Positions 51,101 to 61,014 of a stretch of 64,000 bases of DNA are shown here, piece after piece (position 1 is the stretch's first letter; every line of letters begins with the position of its first letter). The stretch is from NCBI RefSeq assembly GCF_009870125.1, contig NC_046680.1, positions 7,874,001 to 7,938,000 of the forward strand, written 5' to 3'. The notes beneath the pieces are model-generated. The model had not been told where the DNA came from. It saw nothing but the letters and a program-made list of their open reading frames with translations, and made no database searches. This DNA comes from Drosophila pseudoobscura (lineage: Eukaryota; Arthropoda; Insecta; Diptera; Drosophilidae). The position numbers and the translations under genes are program-made.

Positions 51101-51642
51101 GCGAGTTCTTGGAAAAACTGCGTGGACTGGAGGAGACCCGCGAGGAGCTCCACCAAATGATCAGGGAGAACAATATGGAGAGAGTGAGGGAGCTAACCGC
51201 CGTCTCTAATGCCAAGTGGTTGATCAAAACCAAGAACTACTACGGTACCACCAACGTTTCCCCCTAAAGAGGAACCACTTTTGATTCGATTCTTTTGATT
51301 CGCAGGTCGAACCGCCCTGCACATAGCAGTGCTGAAGGAGTCCGAGGAAATGGTTCAGCACTTGGTGAAACTCTGTCCCGAGGCACTGAAGATTACAGAT
51401 AATGTAAGTGCGTCCTACTTTAAGGCTTATTCAATGATTCTACTTGTTTTAACCACCAGCTGGAACGCACTGTTCTGCACTACGCCATGGGCACCAACTC
51501 ACTGGAGAGCGTCAGTCGGATACTGATTCAGAACGGGGCCAAGCGCACCGCCAAAGACCTGAAGGGCCGGCAGCCAAGTTATTATTTCATCAACAAAGCG
51601 GACATACTGCGACTTCAGGAAGAGGAGGAGGAGAGTCGCTAA
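42193..51642 (+). CDS. Three-module ankyrin protein with acidic linker and Dpy-30-like domain
   Basis: I do not recognise a named gene. Exons are 42,193-42,271, 42,792-42,952, 43,006-43,317, 43,376-43,543, 43,613-43,704, 43,853-44,033, 44,349-44,750, 46,168-46,365, 46,586-46,732, 46,810-46,963, 47,043-47,200, 47,553-47,673, 50,289-50,360, 50,418-50,909, 50,981-51,244, 51,306-51,403 and 51,460-51,642, giving 1,093 residues with consistent phases. Ankyrin module 1 lies at about 80-185 (NVIHKAAGLGHTKILEYL, GKTPLHWAAS), module 2 at about 580-690 (TALHVAVLFGHTDIVRYL, GRTPLHYAAT) and module 3 at about 960-1,080 (RTALHIAVLK, RTVLHYAMGT). A Glu/Asp-rich stretch fills 332-465. Residues about 749-780 (ADPLIRALTEIANKRPKDP, then VAYLTGYL) resemble the Dpy-30/RIIa dimerisation fold. 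Such domains occur in axonemal and A-kinase-anchoring complexes, so a ciliary or sperm role is possible but inferred. AATAAA is at 51,708. Confidence 0.8.
44751..46167 (+). other. Intron 7 of the ankyrin/Dpy-30 gene, or alternative 3' end
   Basis: The donor is weak (GAG|gtacac). Without splicing the frame reads VHFGVL and stops at 44,769-44,771. ATTAAA at about 45,194 could serve a short transcript. No separate gene seen in the rest. Confidence 0.45.
47674..50288 (+). other. Host intron containing a nested gene
   Basis: Intron 12 of the ankyrin/Dpy-30 gene is 2,615 nt. The join NDQ-GQAQSMSFQ is phase-consistent (phase 1). The nested gene occupies 48,151-49,797 on the same strand. The 477 nt before it probably hold its promoter and leader. 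The 491 nt after it hold its 3' UTR, where no AATAAA is obvious. Confidence 0.7.
48151..49797 (+). CDS. Divergent phosphagen (arginine) kinase homologue, probably inactive
   Basis: Two exons (48,151-48,208 and 48,452-49,797) give 467 residues. The start MEGNREFFNEIIGNIDDLF is followed by a phase-1 intron. Residues about 75-155 match the arginine kinase N-terminal domain (SFLSRFLKRAVYEKIKR, CGIIAPDYDVFVVFQEFL aligning with SGVGIYAPDAEAYTVF). Residues about 285-440 match the catalytic domain (ALWPYGRGVFVN, VWLNCQEHLRVIS, LGYLQSRPAFLGT). In active arginine kinase the last two segments read NEEDHLRIIS and FLTFCPTNLGT. Here the catalytic Glu is Gln311 and the reactive Cys is Arg360, and the Glu-bearing RGTRGEH loop is missing. 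The protein is about 110 residues longer than arginine kinase (about 355). It is most likely a pseudo-enzyme with a structural or regulatory role. Confidence 0.8.
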
Positions 51643-51707
51643 AGATCGTTCTCTGGTTGCAACTCGAGTCAAGCAATATGTATAGAATACTGTAAGCATT
51701 ATAGTGC

Positions 51708-51713
51708 AATAAA
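51708..51713 (+). promoter_or_regulatory. Polyadenylation signal of the ankyrin/Dpy-30 gene
   Basis: AATAAA 66 nt beyond the stop codon (gcaataaaag). Confidence 0.75.
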
Positions 51714-52123
51714 AGAAATATACTCGTATCGAACACCTGAAGGGGTTTCAGAAACCCCACTCATGCTGGAGCCCGGCGCCTTGATTGATTAAAGCGCTTC
51801 GCTATCGACTCGTGCCCCGAGGGACGCTATATTTTGGAGGTTGGATCGTGTGAAGCATGTGTTGGGTGTGCACAGATCCGATAGGTCCAAGGGGTAAACA
51901 CGGTCAAGATAATTGACATGGTCAGCGATAAGATTACACGTAAGCCCCGGGGCTCTCCAGAGCTCAAACTGTCTCTTGATTAAGCGCATGACTGCGACAA
52001 GAGGTCTGGCAGAGTATTTGATGCTTTATAAAGGGGGGGCCTTTCCCTTTCGATCGCTATCGGTGCGGTGTAGATCTCCGCATCCGGATTAAAATCGTGG
52101 TACCCTCTCATTCATTGAGAACC

Positions 52124-52168
52124 ATGAAATTCCTATCACTTGTACTCCCTATCTCGCTGTGGGCATGA
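52124..52168 (+). CDS. Short upstream ORF or remnant of a small secreted peptide
   Basis: ATG in a good Kozak context (gaaccATGA) opens MKFLSLVLPISLWA and stops. The residues look like the start of a signal peptide, and the ATG lies about 66 nt after a TATA-predicted start site. It may be a leader uORF regulating the transporter, or the decayed start of a small secreted peptide gene. Confidence 0.3.
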   Translation: MKFLSLVLPISLWA

Positions 52169-52354
52169 TTTCTGGCTTCGTTATCGATATCGTGTTTGTC
52201 AAGTGCTCTGATTTACTCTGCAAAACGCGGTTGTCACTTCACACTGCGATTAGTCCCACTAAAAACAGAGTACGCAGAAGGTGTAAAGTAAGCTGACAGT
52301 CGGTTCCAAATTGAGTTGCTTCTCGATCCTGGACGTGTGCGGAACAAATTAAAT

Positions 52355-54259
52355 ATGACGGCTGAAACGAATACGGGTTAGTAGACATTCTAAAAGGATA
52401 CTCCTAACTGAAAGCTATATGGAAACGATAGCATGATCGATTTTGTGAAAGTCATTCTAAAACTTTATCAGGCCGTAAACCAATTTTAAATTTTGATTTA
52501 AATGGAACCATAAACTCGAAATGAATTGCCAAAAGTGGAAACGCTTGAGACAGTAATAAAACTAAGTGCTGAACATGTACAAACTGGAAAAAGTTATTGG
52601 ATTACTTGGAGCTAATGAATGCTACTTAATGAAGTGTATCTAGTTGAGTGACTGGCATTAAACAGACTTTTTGACAATTTCTCAGGTCCCGCAATTGGCC
52701 AACGGCATGTGCAGACCTTTCTGCTCTTCCTGTCGATCGTGGTCAACTATATGGCCAAGTTTAATGCTGGCGTGGCAATTGTGGCCATGACGAATTCCGA
52801 AAGCACCAATCCCAATTTCCCTGTAAGTCTGCCGCATCTCTGTTCTGAGCATTAGCCTAACCCTTACCTATTTCTCCTCCAGGAATATGATTGGGATGGA
52901 AAGCAGCGCTCGTATATCCTGTCCAGCTTCTTCTGGGGCTACATCATGACACAGTTCCTCGGTGGCTGGCTCTGTCGTCGCTTTGGTGCGAGGATGACCA
53001 TGTTCGTGTCGACTATTGGATCGGCTCTGCTGTCCCTGCTGCCGCCTTGGTGCATCTCCTGGGGCGGCTGGCAGGCCTATTGCGTCATTCGTGTGGCGAT
53101 GGGCCTGTTCCAGGGCTTTTTATTCCCCTGCATCCACGCCCACCTCGCCAACTGGAGTCCCGTAAACGAGCGCAATCGTCTGGGCGCCCTGGCCAATACG
53201 GGTCTCGACTGTGGCACTCTGCTGGCGATGTTTGCCAGTGGCCAGATTGCCGCCTCTAGCATGGGTTGGCCCGGCATCTTTTACATTTCGAGTGCTGTTG
53301 GCGTGGCCTGGTGCATCATCTGGCTGATCTTCGGCGCCAACACGCCTCGGGAATCCAAGTACATTAGCGATGAAGAGCTAAACTACATTGAGACCTCGAT
53401 CAACTCCAGTCACACGAAGGAGGCGAAGGATTTGAAGGCGAAGGGGCCAATCCCGGTTCCCTGGGGAGCCATCTGGAGCTCGGTTCCGTTCTGGGCCCTG
53501 ATGGTCACGCGCTGTTGCCAGTCCTGGGGCTATTCCACACTGCAAACGGAGATGCCCTCCTACATGAACGGTGTCCTGCTGATGGACATGAAGAATAATG
53601 CCATCTTCTCGGCACTGCCCTACTTGACCTCCTGGGTGATGGCCTTTGTGTATGTGATCATTGCGGACATCCTGCTAACAGGAGGAATCATGACCATCAC
53701 AGGGATCCGCAAGACGATCAACTCCATATCGTTCTTTATTCCCGCCATCATTTTGATCGGCATCGGATTCCTGGACAGCGAGCAGAAGACCCTGGCCGTT
53801 GTCTTGATGTGCGCCAATGTGGGTATCAATGCCGGAAGCACCATCGGCAGCACGATCAACACAATCGATCTGTCGCCCAACCATGCTGGCATCCTCATGG
53901 GTATCGTCAATACGGCGGGCAACGTTGTGCCCATTCTAACACCCCTTTTGGTTGGCGTTATCGTAACGGATGATGTAAGTCATGATCCCTATATGATCCC
54001 TACGTGGTTCACCTGATTATAATCTTGGTTCTGATATTTGCAGCACGATCGCGTCCAGTGGCAGGTGGTATTCATCATTTCTGCCGTCATCTTCTTTGTG
54101 GGCAACATAATCTACCTCATCTTCGGTCAGATGGTTAACCAGCCATGGGATGCACCCGACTTTTTGGACAAACAAATGTCCTCCACTCTACAGGAGGAAG
54201 GAAATGCCAAGGCACTGGAGGCACAACAAAGCGAGAAAGTAGAGATAACCACAAGCTGA
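52355..54259 (+). CDS. SLC17-type MFS transporter, paralogue A
   Basis: Twelve-helix major facilitator of the sodium/phosphate, sialin and VGLUT-like anion cotransporter family. Its substrate cannot be read from sequence. Exons are 52,355-52,376, 52,686-52,822, 52,883-53,974 and 54,044-54,259, giving 488 residues. The short exon 1 (MTAETNT plus G) matches the start of paralogue B. MFS motif A is seen as GGWLCRRFGA at residues 80-89, just after SYILSSFFWGYIMTQFL. AMTNSESTNPNFP precedes a phase-0 intron shared with B and C. The conserved TIDLSPNHAGILMGIVNTAGN segment lies before the last intron. The C-terminal tail is hydrophilic (QQSEKVEITTS). AATAAA is at 54,393-54,398. It is the first of four head-to-tail paralogues. 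Confidence 0.9.
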
Positions 54260-54873
54260 GATGGTGCGCCTACAAATTTCGAAGGAATAATGTTCCAAAA
54301 GAAAATCATTATCGGCTGGTCCGTGGTCATATAAGCACAGAATTTCTCAGAATATTCAAAACTAATTGATAAGTTTAGACATAAAAAGTACAAATAAATC
54401 AAATATAAACCTATTTCCGTGTCAATTTTGATGAAGCTTTGATGAAGAAGGGCAATGGCAGTTCGACATAAGTCCATAGAAATTTCATTATCTAACATAG
54501 ATTATTGCTGGAGCTATCAGATGTATTGAACGTGTTTAATGCCCATGCGATTGACGTATGGGTCGGGCGAGAACAAGATCGATGGGTGTTCAATTAAATT
54601 GACATTTCAGTTTATCCACTAGGGGTACCAAAAAATGTGACTTCGATAAGGGAAAACCATGCTATCGTAAGTGCTTTGGCTTAGAAGGGCTTGCAGTGCT
54701 CTTGGAAAGTTTAGCTGTTTCTGGTATTCCCCATTACGATTAACGCTTAGACGCGTGTCAGGGCCGGCTATCTTAAGTGGTGGCTATTGTCCAGAGGTTT
54801 ATGGTATCAGCTGATGACTGGAGAATGACCAAGATCCATTGTTGCCTTAGGTCAGCGATCTGGATGTTGGCTT

Positions 54874-54914
54874 ATACATACATATATATATATATATATA
54901 CATATGTATATACA
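54874..54914. repeat. (TA)n microsatellite
   Basis: About ten uninterrupted TA units within catatatatata...catatgtata. Confidence 0.85.
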
Positions 54915-55043
54915 GAGTCGTATACTTTGGAATTCATGTTGTTCCTAATCTAATTACAAATTAACTAATCTCGACATTCCGCAATGCTTTTCGATTGAGT
55001 ACAGTGCAGTCAAGAAGTAAATTCCACAAACGACGCGTACGAA

Positions 55044-55105
55044 CGCGATCAAGCTTATCGCAGGATAATCTCTCTGATTAGGCGAATATCGATTATCAGG
55101 TTGTT
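55044..55105. promoter_or_regulatory. GATA-site cluster upstream of transporter B
   Basis: cttatcgc, ggataatc, cgattatc and related words lie within about 60 bp and about 115-175 bp before the B start codon. GATA factors control many fly gut and renal transporter genes. Confidence 0.3.
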
Positions 55106-55218
55106 CGATTGAAATCGAAATGTGGGAAAGTGTAAATTAATACAATCCATTCGAGTTCAAACAGTTTTGCAGTTCGGACTGTGTTCAAAAAGTGTGATTT
55201 CCGTATAAATCCTCAAGG

Positions 55219-57089
55219 ATGACAGTCGAACCAAATAGAGGTATGAAATTGAGTGAACTTTCTTTGGTGAACTTTGATGGATATCTGAGCATATAGAAAG
55301 GGAACGGAACTGAGTTTGACACACTTTTGTAAATCCCTTGAAGAGTCAAGAGAGAGACCTTGCCCGTGGCCTGATTAAAGTCCAGACCACTCGCTCGTCG
55401 GACACACACAAGTGGCTCTTCGGAGGGTCATAAATCGTTTGGCTTGTGGGCTGTTCGATAGCGATGTCTCGAGTGCAATTCAGATTTATGTATTTACTCA
55501 ATTGCTTAGCGCGGCAGGAAGTACTCGAGATATAAGATAAGAGTAACGTTTTCTTTTGTTTGCAGGACCTGTTGTGGGCATGCGGCATGTCCAGGCCCTG
55601 CTGATCTTTCTCAATATAACCAGCATGTACTTGGGTCGCCTCAATGTGGGTGTCTCTGTGGTGGCCATGACGAATGCGGATTCTACCAATACCAATTTTC
55701 CAGTAAGACAAAGCCCTATTCCCCCTGTTGCGTTTTTCAATAACACTTCCTTTAATTCTATTTTAGGAATACGATTGGTCGGAGTCCCAGAAGGCTTTAA
55801 TATTGTCCAGCTTTTTCTGGGGCTATATCTTTACGCAGTTCATTGGGGGTTATCTGTGCAAGCGTTTCGGTGTGAAAAGTGTGATGCTGTGGGGCTCCTT
55901 CGCTTCCGGCGTTTCCAGTGCCCTGTCGCCTCTCTTCATTGGGTTTGGCGGCTGGCAGGCCTATTGCGGCATACGTGTCCTGATGGGCTTCGCCCAGGGA
56001 CTGCTCTTTCCCTGCATTCATCAACACTTGGCGCGCTGGTCCCCGCCAGCGGAGCGTAATCGCTTGGGAGCTCTCAGCCACACGGGCATCGAGTGTGGCA
56101 ATGTCTGCGCTATGTTCCTGAGTGGCATGATAGCCAAGAGTGCCATAGGCTGGCCGGGCATTTCGTACGTCTCCGCTGGTGTTGCCTTCGGATGGTGTGC
56201 TCTGTGGTTTATCTTTGCGTCCAACAATGCAACCGAGTCCCGCTTCATAGGCGAGGCAGAACTGCACTACATTGAGTCGTCGCTGAAGCACAGTGAGAAC
56301 TATCACAAGAAAGTTATTCCGATCCCTTGGAAGGCTATCTGCAGCTCGCTTCCGGTTATTGCCTTATTGATAACCCGCTGCTGCGAAACCTATGGCCTGA
56401 GCACACTCCAGGCCGAGATCCCATCCTATATGAATGGTGTCCTCGACATGGACATCAAGAGCAATGCCTTCTTTTCGGCCCTGCCCTTCCTGGCCATGTG
56501 GTGCATGTCCTATGTGTACCTAATCACCGCCGACATTCTGCTTACCGGCAACCGGCTGTCATTGACTGCCCTGAGGAAGACTTTCAATTCGCTGGCCTTT
56601 TGGATTCCGTGTGCGACACTGATCGGCATCGGATTCCTGGACAAGGACCAGAAAACTCTGGCCATCGTTCTGATGACACTCAGTGTTGGCTTCAACAGTG
56701 GCGCCACCATCGGTAGCTCCCTCAACACCATCGATCTCTCGCCGAATCATGCCAGTATTGTAATGGGGATTGTCAATACAGCAGCGAATATAGTGCCCAT
56801 AGTCACTCCTCTAGTTGTGGGCTTCATCGTGGAGGACACTGTAAGTGGTTGTCACCACTCCATAGAAATATCAATATCTATTAATGGTTTCTCGTTCTTC
56901 CAGAGTGATCGTACACAATGGCAGATTGTGTTCATTATTGCGGCGGTGCTTTTCTTTGTGGGGAATTGCATATTTTTGGCCTTTGGGACGGCTGTATCCC
57001 AACCCTGGGATGCCGAAGACTTTTTACAGCCCCACGAACCAGAGCTGGCCGAGCGCAAGCCGAAGGCAATCGACGAAAAATCCAGATAG
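55219..57089 (+). CDS. SLC17-type MFS transporter, paralogue B
   Basis: Exons are 55,219-55,240, 55,566-55,702, 55,767-56,840 and 56,904-57,089, giving 472 residues. The exon plan is identical to paralogue A: a seven-codon first exon ending in phase 1, then a break after NTNFP, then a break after VEDT. It is a multi-pass membrane protein with motif A GGYLCKRFGV. RLNVGVSVVAMTN lies in helix 1 and its loop, and TIDLSPNHASIVMGIVNTAAN comes before the last intron. The last intron (56,841-56,903) is 63 nt, a multiple of three with no in-frame stop, so an intron-retaining form adds 21 residues in the loop before the final helix. AATAAA is at 57,264-57,269. Confidence 0.9.
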
Positions 57090-58015
57090 TACAATTTCCG
57101 ACTCTCCAGACCCGATAGCATTCCTAATCACTCCACTTGAGTCCGTGGAGCTTTTGCTCAGAGACGCTCACGAGTGGTTCGATGGGGAATCACTCGAGTT
57201 TCGAATAGCGAAGAGTTGGTTGGTTTAGCCTTAGATTATAGCTGTTTAAATATAATAACGTTCAATAAATTGATAGAAAGATTGTAAACACTCTTGGGCT
57301 CTTTGGGTCGGGTACATTATCGATTAGTTTATTATTTATTTAGCGGGTAGCATCGCTTATCAGGCGCGTTCCATTGTTTCACGCGACGTGAACCATAAAG
57401 AATAATATTCAAAAAATAAATTAGAATCATTCATTTATGGCCCCATTGACGATGTTAACTGGAAGCTAGGGTTTGCCTGGTTATAGCACTTAGTTTCCGC
57501 TTTAAGCGGAATCCACCTGGATCCGATAGAAGCTCAAGCTTTTTCGCCATAAATCTTTTGGACAAATAAACAAGTCTGTGGCAAATGGGGCATCGCATGG
57601 GGAGTGTTTTTCAGCTACCACCTTAACTTTGTGTAAACCCAACAATATTTGCATTTGTACCGAGTACTCTCTATACGTATACATATGTATGATCTCTCTT
57701 GTACAATAGATCTGGGACGTCAATCAACTTCTGGAATCGAGGAGTTGCGTCAAAGTTAGTAGCGGTGTTTGCTCCCGCGCCTCCCAACGCCAGGGCATCT
57801 TTCTGTGGGAGTCACCTGCGAGCCCGCAAGCAAACACGACCGTAATGTGAATGATTACGGGAATGTGGTCGGGCCAAGCACCCGAAGCTTTCAGCTGTCA
57901 TATAAATGCTGCTTAAACAATATCGCAAAGGCCCAGAACCGATCCGCCAACGAAACGGTGCAGACCTCAAGATCCTCCCCTCCCCTGCCCTCGCTCGGTT
58001 CAGTGCTCGTGAAAA
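57090..58015 (+). promoter_or_regulatory. Spacer with TATA-type promoter of transporter C
   Basis: TATAAA at 57,901-57,906 (tcatataaatgc) predicts a start near 57,932 and a leader of about 85 nt. No gene is otherwise seen in the spacer. Confidence 0.45.
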
Positions 58016-59647
58016 ATGAGTAACAAAGGTGCTAAAGGGCCTCGCATTGGCATTCGCCATCTGCAATCGTTCCTGCTCTTCCTGGGCCTCACCGCGATGC
58101 ACATCGCCCGCCTTAACGTCAGCGTAGCCATCGTGGCCATGACCAATGCTGCCACAACGAATCCCAACTTTCCGGTGAGTGTGCACTGAGTTCCTCCATC
58201 TAAAGAAATCCATTGCTGACATGGTCCGTTGTCTACCAGGAATACGAGTGGACGGAAAAGCACAAATCGTACATATTGTCCAGCTTTTACTGGGGCTACA
58301 TCGTGACCCTCTGTCCAGGCAGCTTCCTTTGTCGTCGGTATGGTGCAAAGGTCGTATTGTTCATTGCCAGCTTCGCCACGGCGGTCTTCAGCATGATGAC
58401 CCCATGGTGCATCTCCTGGGGCGGCTGGCAGGTCTTCTGCGCCATCCGCATCCTACAAGGTCTGTTCCAGGGCGTGATCTTTCCCTGTGTGACGGAACAC
58501 CTGGCCATGTGGTCGCCGCCAGAAGAACGGAATCGCCTGGGAGCCTTCAGCTACACGGGAACCGACTGCGGCACTGTACTGGCCATGTTCATCAGTGGAA
58601 TGATTGCCGAGAGTGCCATGGGTTGGCCGGGAATCTCGTATGTCTCGGGGGCTCTCTGTGCCGCCTGGTGTGTCCTTTGGCTGATTTTCGGATCCAACAA
58701 TGCGCCCGAATCCCGGTTCATTGGCGAAGCAGAGTGCAAGTACATAGAGTCCTCGCTGCAGCACAACGAAGACTTCCATGATCGGATAATTCCTATTCCG
58801 TGGAAGGCCATCTGGACGTCCGTTCCGTTCTTGGCTTTGCTAGTGACGCGCTGCGCTGAAACCTATGGACTGAGCACGCTCCAAGCCGAGCTTCCGTCCT
58901 ACATGAACGGCGTACTCAACATGGACATCCAGAGCAATGCAGTGTTCTCGTCGCTGCCATTCCTGGCCATGTGGCTGCTCTCCTATGTCTATCTGATTGC
59001 GGCCGATGTCCTGCTCAAGAAGAAGTTCCTATCTCTAACATCCGTGCGGAAGCTGTTCAATACGCTCTCCTTCTGGATTCCGGCGGCCGCCCTGATCGGC
59101 ATTGGATTCCTCAACGAGGAAAAGAAAGTACTGGCCATTGTGCTGATGACACTCAGTGTGGGCGTCAACAGTGGGGCTACGATCGGTAGCTCCCTAAATA
59201 CCATCGACCTCTCGCCCAATCATGCCGGAATTCTGATCGGTTTGAGTAATACGGTGGCGAATATAATACCCATCCTCACGCCACTGATTGCCGGTGAGAT
59301 CGTGACCGATAAGGTGAGTCAGCCCTGCCATTGAATGTGAAAAGCCCGAAACGAAAGCTAATCAATGTATCTCCTGGTTTTTTCCAACTCTTCAGCACGA
59401 TCGTGGCCAATGGCAGATAGTATTTGGCCTGGCTGCCATCATTTTCTTTGTGGGAAACTGTGTGTTCCTCGTCTGGGGCACGGCCAAGGCGCAACCCTGG
59501 GATGCGGATGACTATCTGAAGCCCAAGGATGCAGAGTCTTGCAGCGAAAAGAAGAGCCCACCGCCTGCGATCGCGCCACCCATCGATCCTGTCTTGGAGC
59601 AGACAATTAGCTGGCCAGAGAGGTACACGGTGATGGCGACGGATTGA
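58016..59647 (+). CDS. SLC17-type MFS transporter, paralogue C
   Basis: Exons are 58,016-58,174, 58,240-59,313 and 59,396-59,647, giving 494 residues. It lacks the phase-1 intron that A and B carry after the first seven codons, and reads straight through MSNKGAKGPRIGIRHLQ. It keeps the break after TTNPNFP and the late break before HDRGQWQ. Features are motif A GSFLCRRYGA, ARLNVSVAIVAMTN and TIDLSPNHAGILIGLSNTVAN. The C-terminal tail is longer than in A and B and Pro/Ser-rich (SEKKSPPPAIAPPIDP). Candidate AATAAA signals are at 59,989 and 60,062, leaving a fairly long 3' UTR. Confidence 0.9.
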
Positions 59648-61014
59648 TTTGTGGCGGAAGTAGCGTTGTCGAACAATTGATTTTGTTAATCAGTATTAAC
59701 TATAAGTAGGTTGTAATTCATATTTATTCTATTTATATGGCGTGACATGCGCGCGGGACTTGAGTAAATTTACTTATTTTCAATAGATTCGGTTCGATTT
59801 GCTTTGTTTAGTTGCCAACAACGCTTGCGATTTGGTACTCGAATCGAGGACTCTAATCTAATCTCTTAATTTATCTTATAAATGTATATAAACACATATA
59901 TTTATATGGGATTTTCACTCCAATCGCGACCAATTCTCAATGGTGCTGCAGAGAAGACAAGTGGATCGGACGTGTGGGTACTCTCCCTAATAAAACAATT
60001 GCCACAGCTGTTTGGGGTACAAAAAATAGAAATTAAAAAAATTGTGATACTTAGAAATATAAATAAACTTGTTGAATTGCCTCTCGCTCTGCTTTTTACT
60101 TGGCTCTATTTACACTTGTTAGCTGTTGCTTGATCTGGAAATTCATAAGCCTATTCGTGTGGGAATGCCTATGGATCCGATAACGTACGTACTACACTCG
60201 TAGGCATGAGGAGCAGCTTTAAAGCGGATCAATGCTTGAGACCAGCCATCTTCTTTCGCGTGAATTGAGCTAGGTCTGTGCTACTTCAATCGTAGATTCC
60301 GTACTATCTGGGATAGGGCCATGGCCAGCTTCTTCTTTCGCTTGGAATGCATCCTATCTAGTCCATAGATTCCGAACTATCTGGGAAGTGGTAAACAGAT
60401 TTAAGTCAACCACGGATCAGGTGTTTGAGACCAGCCTTCTTCTTTGCACTGAATTGAGTAAGGTCTGTCTGCTATCTAATCAATGGCAAGTTGAACCATA
60501 ATTATCGCTTAACCATCGATCGCTTTGTCATCTGATAAAACAGAATCTAATTGCCGGAACCAATCTGAGAGCAATTACTTAAATCGATTGATATCAAGCG
60601 CCAGGGTGACTGGGTGAACTGGTGACTGGGAGTTCTCCGTTTGCCAATTGATAAGAATACATATATTACCCGCTACTGTTTTGGAATTATTTCTCCTCGT
60701 CATTGTTATTGTTTGGTTTGGGGTCTCGTCTGCCCGTATTGCCAGTCCCCTTTGTTTGTGGCCTAGTCTTCGGCTTTACGAGGAATTATTGGGGCCCTGG
60801 CAATTAGCTAAAGTGATTTACTGTAAAGCAAATCAGTTTTTCTGTTTGTTTAGGAACCGTTTTCCAATCGTGATTTATTAAGTAAGTCAGTATTTGTCTA
60901 GAAATTAATAAGTTTAAGTTTAAGGCTTAAGCCAGTGGCAATGTAACATTCTGAATCGTATCAGTGGAGCAGCATATGGTACAGATCTTGTTTTCTTTCT
61001 GATTGCATCGCAGC
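59648..61014 (+). other. Spacer between transporters C and D
   Basis: Holds a diverged direct duplication (60,226-60,278 and 60,414-60,467). No independent gene seen. A short first exon of transporter D could hide here. Confidence 0.5.
60226..60467 (+). repeat. Diverged direct duplication of about 54 bp, spacing 188 bp
   Basis: ggatcaatgcttgagaccag...aggtctgt recurs as ggatcaggtgtttgagacca...aggtctgt. An accompanying word (tagattccgtactatctggg) recurs at 60,365 with one change. Confidence 0.7.

Larger units (their letters stand above)
51643..52354 (+). promoter_or_regulatory. Spacer and putative promoter of the first MFS transporter gene
   Basis: AATAAA for the upstream gene lies at 51,708-51,713. 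TATAAA at 52,027-52,032 (ctttataaagg) predicts a start near 52,058. The implied leader of about 300 nt holds a 14-codon upstream ORF at 52,124-52,168. Confidence 0.45.
54260..55218 (+). other. Spacer between transporters A and B
   Basis: Contains a (TA)n/(CATA)n microsatellite at 54,874-54,914 and a run of GATA-type sites at about 55,044-55,105. No gene seen. Confidence 0.5.
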
